The notes beneath the pieces are model-generated. The model did no database searches. It was not told the origin of the DNA and was given only the letters and a program-made list of their open reading frames with translations. DNA of 57,394 bases from Nitrosomonas sp. Nm132. GTDB taxonomy: Bacteria > Pseudomonadota > Gammaproteobacteria > Burkholderiales > Nitrosomonadaceae. This document shows, one piece after another, positions 28,715-37,792 of this stretch; position 1 is the stretch's first letter; every line of letters begins with the position of its first letter. The translations under genes and the position numbers were made by a program. Where the stretch lies: assembly GCF_900100485.1 (NCBI RefSeq), contig NZ_FNDH01000018.1:1-57394 (forward strand), given 5' to 3'.

Positions 28715-29761
28715 TCAATCGATCCTATTGGATGGATGAGCGCTTGGCGCCTGCAGCGCAATCCGGCGTAGCAACCAGCCCAGCAAATCGGAACCGGTAA
28801 TGATGCGGCGTCTTTCCTTCTCCCACACCAGAATCAGGTCTTCGTCGATGACATCGTCACCCGGTCGCTCCGGACGCACGATCAACCGGGTCAGCGTCTG
28901 TCCGAGAGGCAAGTGCGGGTCGCGCACGACCAGAGGACGATGGCACAACTGCACAGGATCAAAAGGCGCGGGGTCGAACAGCGCAGCTCGCAGCAACGCA
29001 GCCGTACTCACCACTAAGCGCGGTTCATCGGCTTCATCCACCAGCACCAGCCACTTCTTGTCGCAGACCGCGATGCGCTGCAGAAACGGATCTTCCACAC
29101 TGCGCGTGATTTCCGGGAACACGGGTCGGCCATTACGAAACGCCAGACGGATCACGCTTTGCGGATCGAGCAGCTCTCCTTCCTGGCCAACCGGCAGATC
29201 ATCCAGGGCCAGGAAATTGATCGCGCCGACAGCTTCAACATGGCTGATTTCAGTACCGCCACCACGAGCGTGTTGTTCCAGTATCTGGATGATCTCATGC
29301 TCGCGCAGCCAGGGCGTTCCTTCCGGACCCACCCAGGCATCGAGCAGTTTGCTTGAGGGCCAGGCCACCGGCCATAGTATTACCCGGTAGAAACGCAGCA
29401 TCGGCACAAACCGCGCCGTAACCGACAGCGCGTGGCGTGAGAAATAGGCCTGTGGAATGATTTCACCGCCAAAGGTAATAACCACCGTGGAAAACAGGAA
29501 AGCACTGAAGCCAGTCAGCACCGAATCGGCCAGTAAGGTTAGCAATACGTTGATCGCAACATTCCCCAACAAGATAGTGGTCAAGGTGAAATTGGCGTCT
29601 TGCCGTAAGGCCAGGACGCTCTTGGCACCCACGTCACCACTTTCTGCTGCAACTTCCAGACGCAGACGGCTTAGGCTGAACACGGCCAGATTCAGGCCAG
29701 AAAATACCGCTGATTGGCCCAGGCACAGCGCAATGCCGAGCCAAGCAAACAGTTCGCTCAT
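28715..29761 (-). CDS. DUF21 (CNNM/CorB-like) membrane protein
   Basis: 348 residues. The N-terminal ~150 residues form the DUF21/CNNM transmembrane domain with FSGLNLAVFSLSRLRLE and TTILLGNVAINVLLTLLADS and the loop ITFGGEIIPQAYFSRHAL. The second half resembles a degenerate CBS-pair region. CNNM/CorB proteins are implicated in Mg2+ transport or regulation; that role is inferred. It is the second gene after the Na/Pi symporter, 37 bp downstream on the same strand, so co-transcription is likely. Confidence 0.85.
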   Translation of the reverse strand: MSELFAWLGIALCLGQSAVFSGLNLAVFSLSRLRLEVAAESGDVGAKSVLALRQDANFTLTTILLGNVAINVLLTLLADSVLTGFSAFLFSTVVITFGGEIIPQAYFSRHALSVTARFVPMLRFYRVILWPVAWPSSKLLDAWVGPEGTPWLREHEIIQILEQHARGGGTEISHVEAVGAINFLALDDLPVGQEGELLDPQSVIRLAFRNGRPVFPEITRSVEDPFLQRIAVCDKKWLVLVDEADEPRLVVSTAALLRAALFDPAPFDPVQLCHRPLVVRDPHLPLGQTLTRLIVRPERPGDDVIDEDLILVWEKERRRIITGSDLLGWLLRRIALQAPSAHPSNRID

Positions 29762-29798
29762 GAAATACTCCTCGCTCGTTGCAATTGAACTCCGGGCT

Positions 29799-31415
29799 TC
29801 ACTCGTCCAAGGAATCTGGCGGTTCCATATCGCCGTTTTCGGCCCCCTCTTCAGTCAGATAATGGCATAGACGCCAGGTATGATAGGTTACGCGCTCCAG
29901 CCAGCGAATGGCATCCAATGCCTCCAGCGCATCGAACGGACTCTGTTTTCCGTGGGCTGTCTGGCGCAGGATAGCCAGACGCTCGTCGCGACGTAACTCC
30001 GCCAAGACCTGCGCTTGGTGTTCCATCTGCATCAGCCACTCGAACGATACCCGATCGAGCAATCCCTGGCGTGCTAACGTCAGCACTTTTTGACAGCGGG
30101 TCAGCGCACCCTGCAGAGCTGGCTGGGCCATCACCTTGCGTGTGGCGGCAGACAGGTTCAAGCGGGTGAGCAAACGTGCCAAATGATCAATCGCGTGCAA
30201 TTGGGCTATTCGCGAGCGGGATAGCGGTTCGTCGTCTGCAATCGGTGGAATCTTTGCAAAGAAGTGTTGCGTCGTTTTTAAAGCACTCTTGACTTCAACC
30301 CGCTGTGGCTCGCTGACACGCGCCACCGCACTGCTCAACAACTGATTCAGTTGGCTGATCGTCTCAAGCGTGGTGACGATCAAGGTACGGCGCGTGGATT
30401 CCAGCGCTACTGCCGGAGCCTGTAACAACGTATCGTCCAGGTGACGGGTAAGCCGCGGCCCCTGCTCAGGCAGCAGCCGCTCAATCGAGCGCGCAAAAGC
30501 ACGGTTAAAAGGCAGAAAAATCGCCACGCCCAAGGTAATGAACGCAGTATGGAACGCAGCCAAACTCACCGCACCCGGTTCCAAACCCATCTGCTGTTGC
30601 GCGAATGTCAGCCCCCATAAAAATGCTGGCAATAACAGCAGGGCCATGACGCCGGTAACCAGATTGAATGCGATATGGGCAAGCGCGGTGCGTTTGGCGG
30701 AGACGCTGCCGCCACTGGCAGCCAATGCGCTGGTAACAGTCGTGCCGATCGCTGCACCGATAACGAGCGATGCTGCCTGGTCAAAATTAACCGCATTAGC
30801 ATGCAGGGCAGTCAATGTCGTCGCCACCACTGCGCTCGAAGACTGCATCACGACCGTCATGAGTGTACCGATCACGACCGTTACCAGATGGCTGATCATC
30901 CCTGTCGATGGCAGCGCAGCCAGATCGAAGATCCCCGCCATATTCTGCATGCTGTTCTGCAAATAATCGATGCCTATGAAAATCAGGCCGAAACCTGCCA
31001 GAGCCAGACCCAGCGAGCGCCAGCGTCCATGGGAGAGTAACCGTAAAAGCGCACCGATGCCTACCAGTGGCAACGCGTAAAAACCCAAACTCACTTTCAA
31101 ACCCAGCATCGAAACGACCCAGCTGGTGCCAGTGGCTCCCAGGCTTGCTCCCAGCACCACGCCCACCGCCTGCGGGAAGGTAAGCAATCCCGCGCTGACG
31201 AAACCAATCAGCGTCATGGTCGTCGCACTGGAAGACTGTACCATCACGGTCACCAGCGTCCCGGAAGCAAAAGCCTTGTAAGGTGTGCCAGTGAAGCGCA
31301 CCAGGGCGCGGTTAAGCGCGTCACCGGCTAATGCCTTGAGCCCGTCAGTGAGCAATACCACACCCATTAGAAACAGGCCGATACCTCCTAGCAGCTGGAA
31401 AATCATGGCGGTCAT
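29799..31415 (-). CDS. Na+/phosphate symporter (NptA/PNaS family) with PhoU-like C-terminus
   Basis: 538 residues. Two inverted membrane repeats carry the signature Q-SSSA motifs: VMVQSSSATTMTLIGFVSAG (about residues 56-75) and VMQSSSAVVATTL (about 188-200), which line the Na+ and phosphate path. About 8-9 helices span residues 1-300. The cytoplasmic C-terminal 230 residues are helical and PhoU-like (ETISQLNQLLSSAVARVSEP). It imports or exports phosphate using the sodium gradient. First gene of a pair with the DUF21 protein. Confidence 0.92.
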   Translation of the reverse strand: MTAMIFQLLGGIGLFLMGVVLLTDGLKALAGDALNRALVRFTGTPYKAFASGTLVTVMVQSSSATTMTLIGFVSAGLLTFPQAVGVVLGASLGATGTSWVVSMLGLKVSLGFYALPLVGIGALLRLLSHGRWRSLGLALAGFGLIFIGIDYLQNSMQNMAGIFDLAALPSTGMISHLVTVVIGTLMTVVMQSSSAVVATTLTALHANAVNFDQAASLVIGAAIGTTVTSALAASGGSVSAKRTALAHIAFNLVTGVMALLLLPAFLWGLTFAQQQMGLEPGAVSLAAFHTAFITLGVAIFLPFNRAFARSIERLLPEQGPRLTRHLDDTLLQAPAVALESTRRTLIVTTLETISQLNQLLSSAVARVSEPQRVEVKSALKTTQHFFAKIPPIADDEPLSRSRIAQLHAIDHLARLLTRLNLSAATRKVMAQPALQGALTRCQKVLTLARQGLLDRVSFEWLMQMEHQAQVLAELRRDERLAILRQTAHGKQSPFDALEALDAIRWLERVTYHTWRLCHYLTEEGAENGDMEPPDSLDE

Positions 31416-31641
31416 GATTGGATCGCTTCAAGTGAACAAAACAATCCGCGCGCTTCACTCAACAACATTAATCTGATCAATCTCTACTCTCCACTTTGTA
31501 CAAAAATATGCAGGTTATTGACTGTTGACAGTATCCATCAACGCTTAGATAGGGTTACCGATTCCAGCATTTTTAGGCTATTTATCCTTACCTATCATTG
31601 GACTCGCTTGGCTCCATCATCCGTTTTGATTTTGTCTGAGG
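31416..31641. other. Intergenic region upstream of the symporter
   Basis: No gene seen. It carries the leader of the minus-strand symporter gene and runs into the short palindromic element at 31642. Confidence 0.4.
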
Positions 31642-31695
31642 TAACCCGAATATTTCATAAATTGGCACGTGCCAATTTATGAAATATTCGGGGTA
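31642..31695. repeat. Palindromic element, family 1, short copy E
   Basis: TAACCCGAATATTTCATAA joined through GGCACGTGCC to its complement, 54 bp, near-perfect palindrome with a one-base irregularity at the right end (CGGGGTAA). It lacks the whole interior of the 170-bp form. Confidence 0.9.
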
Positions 31696-31806
31696 ACATG
31701 ATACGCTCCAGCTGTAAATCGGCATCGATGCGATGAATGATCGGTAATCGGTCGGTCCGGATTTTCTGACAGCTTGCCACATGACAATCAGCGAGGAGCA
31801 GGAAAC

Positions 31807-32604
31807 GTGCCACCAGATAATGTAGCTGAATTTCGTTTCTATGCCGAGCTGAATGATTTTCTTTCTCCCGAGCAACGGCAGCAAACGATGCGCTATCGTT
31901 TCAGTGGTCATCCAGCAATCAAGGACCCGATCGAGGCATTTGGTGTGCCTCATACCGAAGTAGAATTGATTATCGTCAATGGCCAAGCGGTAAAATTCAA
32001 TTATCGACTCCAGGCAGGCGACCGTGTCGCCGTCTATCCGGTTTTCAAAAGACTGAACATTGGCCCTTTGCTCAGGCTGCGCGAAAAAATTTCACCGGAG
32101 CCACGCTTCGTGCTGGATGTCAATCTGGGAAAGCTCGCCAGATTCATGCGCTTATTGGGTTTTGACAGCCTCTATCGCAATGACTATCAGGATGCCGCTA
32201 TTGTAAAAATCGCAGTCAGCGAGCAGCGTATCGTGCTGACGCGGGACCGCCGCCTGTTACATGCCAAACAGATTCAGCATGGTTATTGGGTGCGCGCAAT
32301 CGATGCCGGCAGTCAGATCGATGAAGTCATCCACCGCTTCGATCTATGCAGGTTGATTCACCCTTTTGCACGCTGCCTGGTTTGTAATGGTGTGCTCGCA
32401 TCCGTCGACAAAACGAGCATATTGGATCAGCTTGAACCCAAGACCAAACGTTACTATCAAGCTTTCCGTCAATGCGTCAATTGCCAGCGCATCTACTGGG
32501 AAGGCTCTCACCTGGAGAACATGCGGCGACGCTTCGCTGGTTTACTGACGCGGGAGCGCACTGATCCATCAGAAATCGATATGACCCAAGCGTCAAACGA
32601 GTAG
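31807..32604 (+). CDS. Mut7-C RNase-domain protein with Mut7-C ubiquitin-like N-terminus
   Basis: About 265 residues. The N-terminal ~80 residues form a beta-grasp (Mut7-C_ub) domain ending LQAGDRVAVYPVF. The C-terminal part is the PIN-fold Mut7-C domain: FVLDVNLGKLARFMRLLGFD with the first catalytic Asp, YQDAAIVKIA, and RIVLTRDRRLL with the second. It ends with a zinc ribbon, CLVCNGVL ... CVNCQRIYW. Bacterial members are predicted nucleases, possibly acting on small RNA or tRNA. A GTG start at 31807 is chosen because GAGGAGC lies about 9 bp upstream. It stands alone, with repeat elements on both sides. Confidence 0.85.
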   Translation: MPPDNVAEFRFYAELNDFLSPEQRQQTMRYRFSGHPAIKDPIEAFGVPHTEVELIIVNGQAVKFNYRLQAGDRVAVYPVFKRLNIGPLLRLREKISPEPRFVLDVNLGKLARFMRLLGFDSLYRNDYQDAAIVKIAVSEQRIVLTRDRRLLHAKQIQHGYWVRAIDAGSQIDEVIHRFDLCRLIHPFARCLVCNGVLASVDKTSILDQLEPKTKRYYQAFRQCVNCQRIYWEGSHLENMRRRFAGLLTRERTDPSEIDMTQASNE

Positions 32605-32662
32605 ACCGTTCAGCCTAACGGTTGTCACGCTGTTCGACCTGAGCTCGTCGAAGTCCAATGTC

Positions 32663-32753
32663 AGTTATACTCATCACACTTTAAAATTTGGCATTGACAA
32701 CCTCCAGCGGGAGAAGGTATTGATGCCGAATCTTGAAGTATGATGAGTATACT
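32663..32753. repeat. Palindromic intergenic repeat, family 2, copy 2
   Basis: A 91-bp imperfect palindrome whose ends (ATACTCATCACACTTTAAAA and ...TTGAAGTATGATGAGTAT) and interior (GGGAGAAGGTATTGATG) match the element at 5177-5278 in inverse orientation, with several mismatches. Just upstream (32630-32655) lies TTCGACCTGAGCTCGTCGAAG, another common interspersed hairpin. Confidence 0.7.
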
Positions 32754-32826
32754 ATGATCATGTAAGCTACTTATCAATCACATAAGTAACTTCCCCTACT
32801 CCCATTCCAAAAATGAAGGAGTCACC

Positions 32827-34551
32827 ATGCCCATCCATAATGCTGATATCGCAGCCATTTTCGAAGAGATCGCTGATTTGCTGGAAATCGATAGTGCTAA
32901 CGTGTTTCGCGTGCGCGCTTACCGCAATGCTGCCCGCACCTTGCAGGAATTGGGTAAAGATGTGCGAGCGATGGTAGAAAAAGACGATGACCTGACCAGA
33001 CTTCCTGGCATTGGTGATGATCTTGCCCATAAGATACGGGAAATCGTCGAGACCGGTCACTGCGTTATGCTGGATAAACTGCACAAGCAACTGCCGTCGA
33101 CCATCACGGAATTACTGAAAATCCCCGGGCTGGGACCGAAACGAGTAAGCGCGCTGTATCACGAGCTGGATATCCATACGATGGCGCAATTGCAACGCGC
33201 CGTGCGCGATCACCGTATCCAGGCCCTGCCCGGCTTCGGTGAAAAAACCGAGATGCACATTGCCGATGCCCTGGCCATTCACGCGGGCAACACCGGCCGT
33301 TTCAAATTGGCCGTTGCTGCCCAGTACGCCGAGCCGCTGGCAGCCTGGCTGCGTACAACTCCCGGAGTTCAGCAAGTAGTGATAGCAGGCAGCTACCGGC
33401 GCGCACGGGAAACGGTAGGCGATATCGATATTTTGATCACTGCTATCTCAGATAGCCCGGTCATGGCGCACTTTTGCGGCTATGACGAAATAGCTGAAGT
33501 CCTCTCTCACGGCCCGACGCGTAGCAGCGTAGTGCTCAAGTGCAAACTGCAAGTGGATACACGCGTTGTCAACCCTGAGAGCTACGGCGCAGCCCTGCAT
33601 TATTTCACCGGCAGCAAGGCGCATAACATCGCCATACGCCGCCTGGGTCAGGAGCGAGGACTCAAGATCAATGAATATGGCGTCTTCAAGGGGCAGGCTC
33701 GCATCGCCGGTGAAACGGAGGAATCCGTCTATCAGGCAGTAGGATTACCGTTCATTCCTCCGGAGTTGCGTGAAGATCGCGGTGAAATTGAGGCCGCCCG
33801 GCATGGATATTTACCCAGACTTATCGAACTCAGTGATCTAAAGGGTGATCTGCATGCTCACAGCAAGGCAAGCGACGGTCATGATACCCTCAAAGAAATG
33901 GCCCAGGCTGCGCTACAGCGTAGTTTCGAATATCTCGCCATTACCGAGCATTCAAGCCGGCTTACTATCGCTCGCGGCCTCGATTCGGTACAGCTCACCA
34001 AACAGATCGATGAAATTGACCGACTTAACGAGCAATTGAAAGGCATCACGCTGCTCAAGGGGATTGAAGTCGATATTCTGGAAGATGGCAGCCTGGATCT
34101 GCCAGACTGGGTACTAGGAAAGCTGGATCTGGTCGTCGGCGCAGTGCACAGCCGCTTTGGCTTGTCCCGCGCCCGGCAGACCGAGCGTATTCTGAGAGCG
34201 ATGGATCATCCTCATTTCACGCTGCTGGCTCACCCCAGTGGTCGGCTCATCGACAAGCGCGAACCCTACGATGTCGATATGCTGCGTATCATCCGCAAAG
34301 CCAAGGAGCGCGGCTGTTACCTGGAGCTCAATGCTCATCCCGAGCGACTGGACTTGCTCGACACCTACTGCCAGGCAGCCAAGGAGGAAGGCGTTCTAAT
34401 CAGCATCAATTCAGATGCGCATAGCGTGCTGGATTTCGATAATCTGCGCTTCGGTGTCGGACAGGCGCGGCGCGGCTGGCTGGAGAAGAAGGACGTGCTC
34501 AATACACGATCTTTGCATGAACTTAGGCCGCTACTCAAGCGCACGATGTAA
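32827..34551 (+). CDS. polX: DNA polymerase/3'-5' exonuclease PolX (Pol beta + PHP)
   Basis: 574 residues, normal length. N-terminal helix-hairpin-helix segments (LPGIGDDLAHKI about residues 58-69; IPGLGPKRVSALY about 98-110). The Pol X palm has GSYRRARETVGDIDILI (about 188-204), containing two catalytic Asp, and LQVDTRVV with the third. The PHP domain starts DLHAHSKASDG (about 343) and continues ITEHSSRL and ISINSDAHS, carrying metal ligands for the exonuclease. Gap-filling in base-excision repair. The stop overlaps the start of the next gene (TAATG). Confidence 0.96.
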   Translation: MPIHNADIAAIFEEIADLLEIDSANVFRVRAYRNAARTLQELGKDVRAMVEKDDDLTRLPGIGDDLAHKIREIVETGHCVMLDKLHKQLPSTITELLKIPGLGPKRVSALYHELDIHTMAQLQRAVRDHRIQALPGFGEKTEMHIADALAIHAGNTGRFKLAVAAQYAEPLAAWLRTTPGVQQVVIAGSYRRARETVGDIDILITAISDSPVMAHFCGYDEIAEVLSHGPTRSSVVLKCKLQVDTRVVNPESYGAALHYFTGSKAHNIAIRRLGQERGLKINEYGVFKGQARIAGETEESVYQAVGLPFIPPELREDRGEIEAARHGYLPRLIELSDLKGDLHAHSKASDGHDTLKEMAQAALQRSFEYLAITEHSSRLTIARGLDSVQLTKQIDEIDRLNEQLKGITLLKGIEVDILEDGSLDLPDWVLGKLDLVVGAVHSRFGLSRARQTERILRAMDHPHFTLLAHPSGRLIDKREPYDVDMLRIIRKAKERGCYLELNAHPERLDLLDTYCQAAKEEGVLISINSDAHSVLDFDNLRFGVGQARRGWLEKKDVLNTRSLHELRPLLKRTM

Positions 34552-35792
34552 TGGCCTACCGCAACAAGTGCTTCCCCACTCCGTGGGTGTTCCTATTTTT
34601 GCTTTTGATAATACTGCCGGGCTGCGTCCATCGGCAGTTTGTCACCCAGCCCTACCCTCGCTGGGGCGAGGAAATCCCGATCAATCAGGCAAATGATGCC
34701 AATCCGCTGATCCTGCGGCTGATGCGACCCGCCGAGCCGATTCATGCATCGGCCTGCGTGCTCCTCGTTCACGGCATGAATGAATATATCGGGCGTTATG
34801 GTGAAATCGCCCGCTATTTCGCTCAACGTTTCATCGTGGCAGGCTTCGATCTCTATGCACATGGCCTGTCCAATCCGATGCTGCAACAGGCAGATCAGGC
34901 CTTGACTGCAGGCGCTGCCAGACAGGAAGTCGGTGATGCCTACCTGGCGCAAACTCGATTGTATGATCTGGAGCCGATGCGACAAGGTCTAAGTCAGGCG
35001 TTGCGGCATTTGATCCTCCTTTGCAATGAGCAAGATAAAGAAGAAAAACCGAACAAACCGGTCTTCATTGTTTCTCATAGCCTGGGCGCTCTGATTGCCG
35101 CATCTTATTTGCTCTCCACTGAGAATACGCACGATTCAGCAATGCGGGTACAGGGAATCGTCTTGCTCGGACCGGCTTTCTCCGTCAGCGAAGTGCCGGG
35201 CTGGCGCGGCTGGCTGGCAAATCCGTTCATCAAGCTATCGTTTCATGCCGAGGAACATTTCCTGAATCCGCAGAATGAACCTTTGCCATTGTTGATCGTG
35301 AATCAGCTCATGTCCCTGATCACTGTGCCATTGCTTGATGGCCTATTTGAGGTTTTGTCCTGGCCTGGCCTGCGCACACTATTTACGCCGGTCACACCGG
35401 ATTGGGTGGTAGATTATCTTAGCGATAGTGAAGCGGAAAAGGCAGAAATCCGCGCGGATGGCTGGTTTATCCGCCGCAATCTGCCGCGCTATGTCAAAGG
35501 AATCGAAGCGGAAGTCGTTCGCTTTCGCCGCCACATGAACACATTCGCTATCCCTTATTACCTGATCTACTCGGGCCGCGATCCGATCACCCCTGCCTGG
35601 GGGAATGAAGATTTTTCTCGTGTTACCCAGCAGAACCATCCCGACAATGCACTGCTGCCGCTACCGGAACTAAGCCACCACGAGCATCTGTTCTCATCAC
35701 AACCCTTACGCGATGAACTCCTGAAAAAAATCGAGCAGTGGCTGGATCAAAGGGTGCTTTCTTGGAATCATGAGAAAACGACGAGGCCATAA
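34551..35792 (+). CDS. Alpha/beta-hydrolase lipoprotein (monoacylglycerol-lipase-like)
   Basis: 413 residues. A lipoprotein signal with lipobox (FLLLIILPGCVHR, Cys25) anchors it to the envelope. The alpha/beta-hydrolase core shows the oxyanion strand VLLVHGMNEYIGRYG (about residues 69-83), GFDLYAHGLS, and the nucleophile elbow VSHSLGAL (about 174-181). The acid and base are probably in YSGRDPITP and LSHHEHLF. The serine aminopeptidase/lysophospholipase-like family suggests acylglycerol or ester hydrolysis. Translationally coupled to polX through TAATG. Confidence 0.85.
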   Translation: MAYRNKCFPTPWVFLFLLLIILPGCVHRQFVTQPYPRWGEEIPINQANDANPLILRLMRPAEPIHASACVLLVHGMNEYIGRYGEIARYFAQRFIVAGFDLYAHGLSNPMLQQADQALTAGAARQEVGDAYLAQTRLYDLEPMRQGLSQALRHLILLCNEQDKEEKPNKPVFIVSHSLGALIAASYLLSTENTHDSAMRVQGIVLLGPAFSVSEVPGWRGWLANPFIKLSFHAEEHFLNPQNEPLPLLIVNQLMSLITVPLLDGLFEVLSWPGLRTLFTPVTPDWVVDYLSDSEAEKAEIRADGWFIRRNLPRYVKGIEAEVVRFRRHMNTFAIPYYLIYSGRDPITPAWGNEDFSRVTQQNHPDNALLPLPELSHHEHLFSSQPLRDELLKKIEQWLDQRVLSWNHEKTTRP

Positions 35793-35885
35793 TAATAAAT
35801 ATATTCCCTGACATCAGGCTTTTTACGGGGGGGAAGAAACTACGAAGTAAGTTCTGATTCCCGGGTATCTAACGCGCAAATGGAA

Positions 35886-36611
35886 TCAAACCATAGGTGA
35901 ACCTGTCATCTCATGAAGTGTTTTAACGGCGCCTGAGTCCAGATGAAGTGCTTGCGCCAATTGACGCAAATAATCTCTTTCCGCATTCGTGTCTATATCA
36001 ATTGCGAATAATGAAGCTGCATAAACCTGAGTGGCGACAATTTGATTAGGTACATTAGAAACCAGCTTGTTTAGATCCAGAGGCTGATTTAATTCATCAC
36101 GAATAAATTGACGTTCTTCATCCGTAATCCCGTCTTCACCCACTTTGCCCATAAGTTTGTTCATTTCTGACTGGTCAAGTTGCCCGTCTGCTTTGGCTGC
36201 ACTGATCATCGCCCGTAGTATGAGTTTTTCTGTTGCTGCAGAAGTCATCGTTTCTACTTGCTCCTTAGGCAAGGAATCAGCAAGTTCCCTCTCCTGCAAA
36301 TCAGAAGATTGAGGAGCATATTTTTTCTGAAGTGCATTGATTGCCAGAGCACCGAGCATGGATAGCGCACTTCCGCCTAGCGCACCTTTTGCTGCAGCAG
36401 CTCCACCACTTAGCAGAGCGCCTGCCAGTGCCCCCAAACCGCCTAATTGGCCACCTGTTACGTTACCCGCCTGCTTGGAATGCAGGAATTTTTCAATCAA
36501 ACCCAACCACTTACTTGTAGGTTGAGAAGAATTGGCCACATTTTCAAGTCTAGCATGCCCCTCATTTGTCATCACGTTCAACAAACGTCCAACAATATCG
36601 CCATAGCTCAT
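35886..36611 (-). CDS. DUF533 / TerB-like protein
   Basis: 241 residues. Gly/Ala-rich centre (about residues 50-92) with possible membrane-active helices. The C-terminal half has a TerB/DUF533 helical domain: LRAMISAAKADGQLDQSEMN (about 132-151), DEERQFIRDELN, and VYAASLFAIDIDTNAERDYL with an EF-hand-like acidic loop. A member of the YebE-type DUF533 family, function unknown. Convergent with the hydrolase gene. A 170-bp palindromic element sits immediately upstream of its start. Confidence 0.8.
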   Translation of the reverse strand: MSYGDIVGRLLNVMTNEGHARLENVANSSQPTSKWLGLIEKFLHSKQAGNVTGGQLGGLGALAGALLSGGAAAAKGALGGSALSMLGALAINALQKKYAPQSSDLQERELADSLPKEQVETMTSAATEKLILRAMISAAKADGQLDQSEMNKLMGKVGEDGITDEERQFIRDELNQPLDLNKLVSNVPNQIVATQVYAASLFAIDIDTNAERDYLRQLAQALHLDSGAVKTLHEMTGSPMV

Positions 36612-36648
36612 GGTATAACTCCTCTAATTAAATAATTTTCATGAACCA

Positions 36649-36818
36649 TTAACCCGAATATTTCACAAATTGGCACGTGTCCTCACTTGTCTTTTGATTA
36701 ATAAGAAAGATTTTGCTCAGTCGGGTGTATGAATCACTACACCCCTCCTTCTCAAAACTTCCCTATTAATCTAAATCCTGCGTGATCATCACGCGAATTT
36801 ATGAAATATTTGGGTTAA
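36649..36818. repeat. Palindromic element, family 1, full-length copy C
   Basis: 170 bp, same orientation as the copy at 23307, with TTAACCCGAATATTTCACAA at the left and TATTTGGGTTAA at the right. The ends carry single changes (CACAA, TTTGGG) that break perfect pairing. It lies between the divergent DUF533 and hemerythrin genes. Confidence 0.9.
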
Positions 36819-36880
36819 ATGGTCCGTTTAAATTCCCATAAAATCAGAGCCATTAGTTAATCTGAAGTGAGAAAGTGAGT

Positions 36881-36900
36881 AAATACGTATAAATACGTAA
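36881..36900. promoter_or_regulatory. Palindromic motif AAATACGTATAAATACGTAA
   Basis: TACGTAT-AA-ATACGTA inverted repeat about 120 bp before the hemerythrin start. Nearly the same 20-mer (two changes) occurs at 48004-48023. A protein-binding site is inferred. Confidence 0.35.
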
Positions 36901-37021
36901 TTCAATCCTGATATATCGATAATTTTTTATCTATTTCATAATATTTCTGACTCATCATCATGCACACGTTTCCTCCTGCATTGATATGCTCAACAATCAT
37001 CCATGACATGAATGATCTTCC

Positions 37022-37471
37022 ATGAAACGTCACAACAGCCTTTACCCTTTGTCTCATGATCATCATCACGTTCTTGTTCAAGCGAGAAATCTGCGTATAG
37101 CCTCTGCCCATTCCGATAGAACGTCGCTTCACCAGATTGTCAGTAATTTTATTACTTTCTGGGATGCCAGCCTTCAAACCCATTTCCGTCAAGAGGAGGA
37201 AATTCTCCTGCCCATTTTTTCACAATATTCATCGACAGACCGTCTGGAAATCACTGAAACCTTAAAACAACATGTCAATATCCAGCAAGTCGTGGATCAG
37301 TTGAGAAAACACATTGAGCAGGAAACAGCGCTGGCTGTGAAAAGTCGGGAGCTTTCGGAGCTGCTCGGCATGCATATTCGTTATGAGGAGCAGCACTTAT
37401 TTCCTGCTATTCAGGAAGGGGTACCAGAAGAAGCATTATGGGAAATCAACCGCCGGCTCACTACAAAATAA
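37022..37471 (+). CDS. Hemerythrin HHE-domain protein
   Basis: 149-residue single-domain hemerythrin-like protein with a di-iron ligand set: SHDHHHVLVQA (about residues 12-22), the helix WDASLQTHFRQEEEILLP (about 49-66), and the C-terminal LGMHIRYEEQHLFPAI (about 120-135). Such proteins bind O2, NO or peroxide products and act in sensing or iron repair. It lies 300 bp upstream of catalase on the same strand, pointing to oxidative or nitrosative stress. A family-1 palindrome and a hairpin separate the two genes. Confidence 0.9.
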   Translation: MKRHNSLYPLSHDHHHVLVQARNLRIASAHSDRTSLHQIVSNFITFWDASLQTHFRQEEEILLPIFSQYSSTDRLEITETLKQHVNIQQVVDQLRKHIEQETALAVKSRELSELLGMHIRYEEQHLFPAIQEGVPEEALWEINRRLTTK

Positions 37472-37561
37472 GCGCATTAGCGGCGATCTGGCAGTAAATA
37501 TATCTATCAAATAGAGGTTTTAGAGAATCATGAGTCAATTATTACCCATTTCTTAGAATAC

Positions 37562-37676
37562 TTAACCCGAATATTTCATAAATTCTAGTGACTCATACAC
37601 CCGACTGAGCAAAATCTTTCTTATTAATCAAAAGACAAGTGAGGGCACGTGCCAATTTATGAAATATTCGGGTTAA
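37562..37676. repeat. Palindromic element, family 1, internally deleted copy D
   Basis: 115 bp in the orientation of copy A. Both ends are intact (TTAACCCGAATATTTCATAA, ...GGTTAA), but about 55 bp between AAATTC and TAGTGACTCATACACCC is missing compared with copy A, removing the GCGTGATGATCACGC stem and one arm of the central hairpin. Confidence 0.9.
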
Positions 37677-37705
37677 GGTTTTGCTGATGAAATTAGCAAA
37701 ACCTT
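37675..37705 (+). terminator. Hairpin AAGGTTTTGCT / AGCAAAACCTT
   Basis: Perfect 11-bp inverted repeat with a 9-bp loop directly abutting copy D, between hemerythrin and catalase. It is followed by AATATATTATTT, not a clean U-tract. Terminator for hemerythrin or catalase leader structure. Confidence 0.4.
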
Positions 37706-37792
37706 AATATATTATTTCAGGTGCTGGCCGAATAGCTTCCAAGTCAACTTTTAGAAGTAACACCTTGATCCACAACCGAGAAGGAGTAAGCT

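Noticed and set aside
9455..37676. Spaced repeats considered as a CRISPR-like or attachment-site array
   Set aside because: Copies are kilobases apart, in both orientations, and have no spacers, cas genes or integrase nearby.
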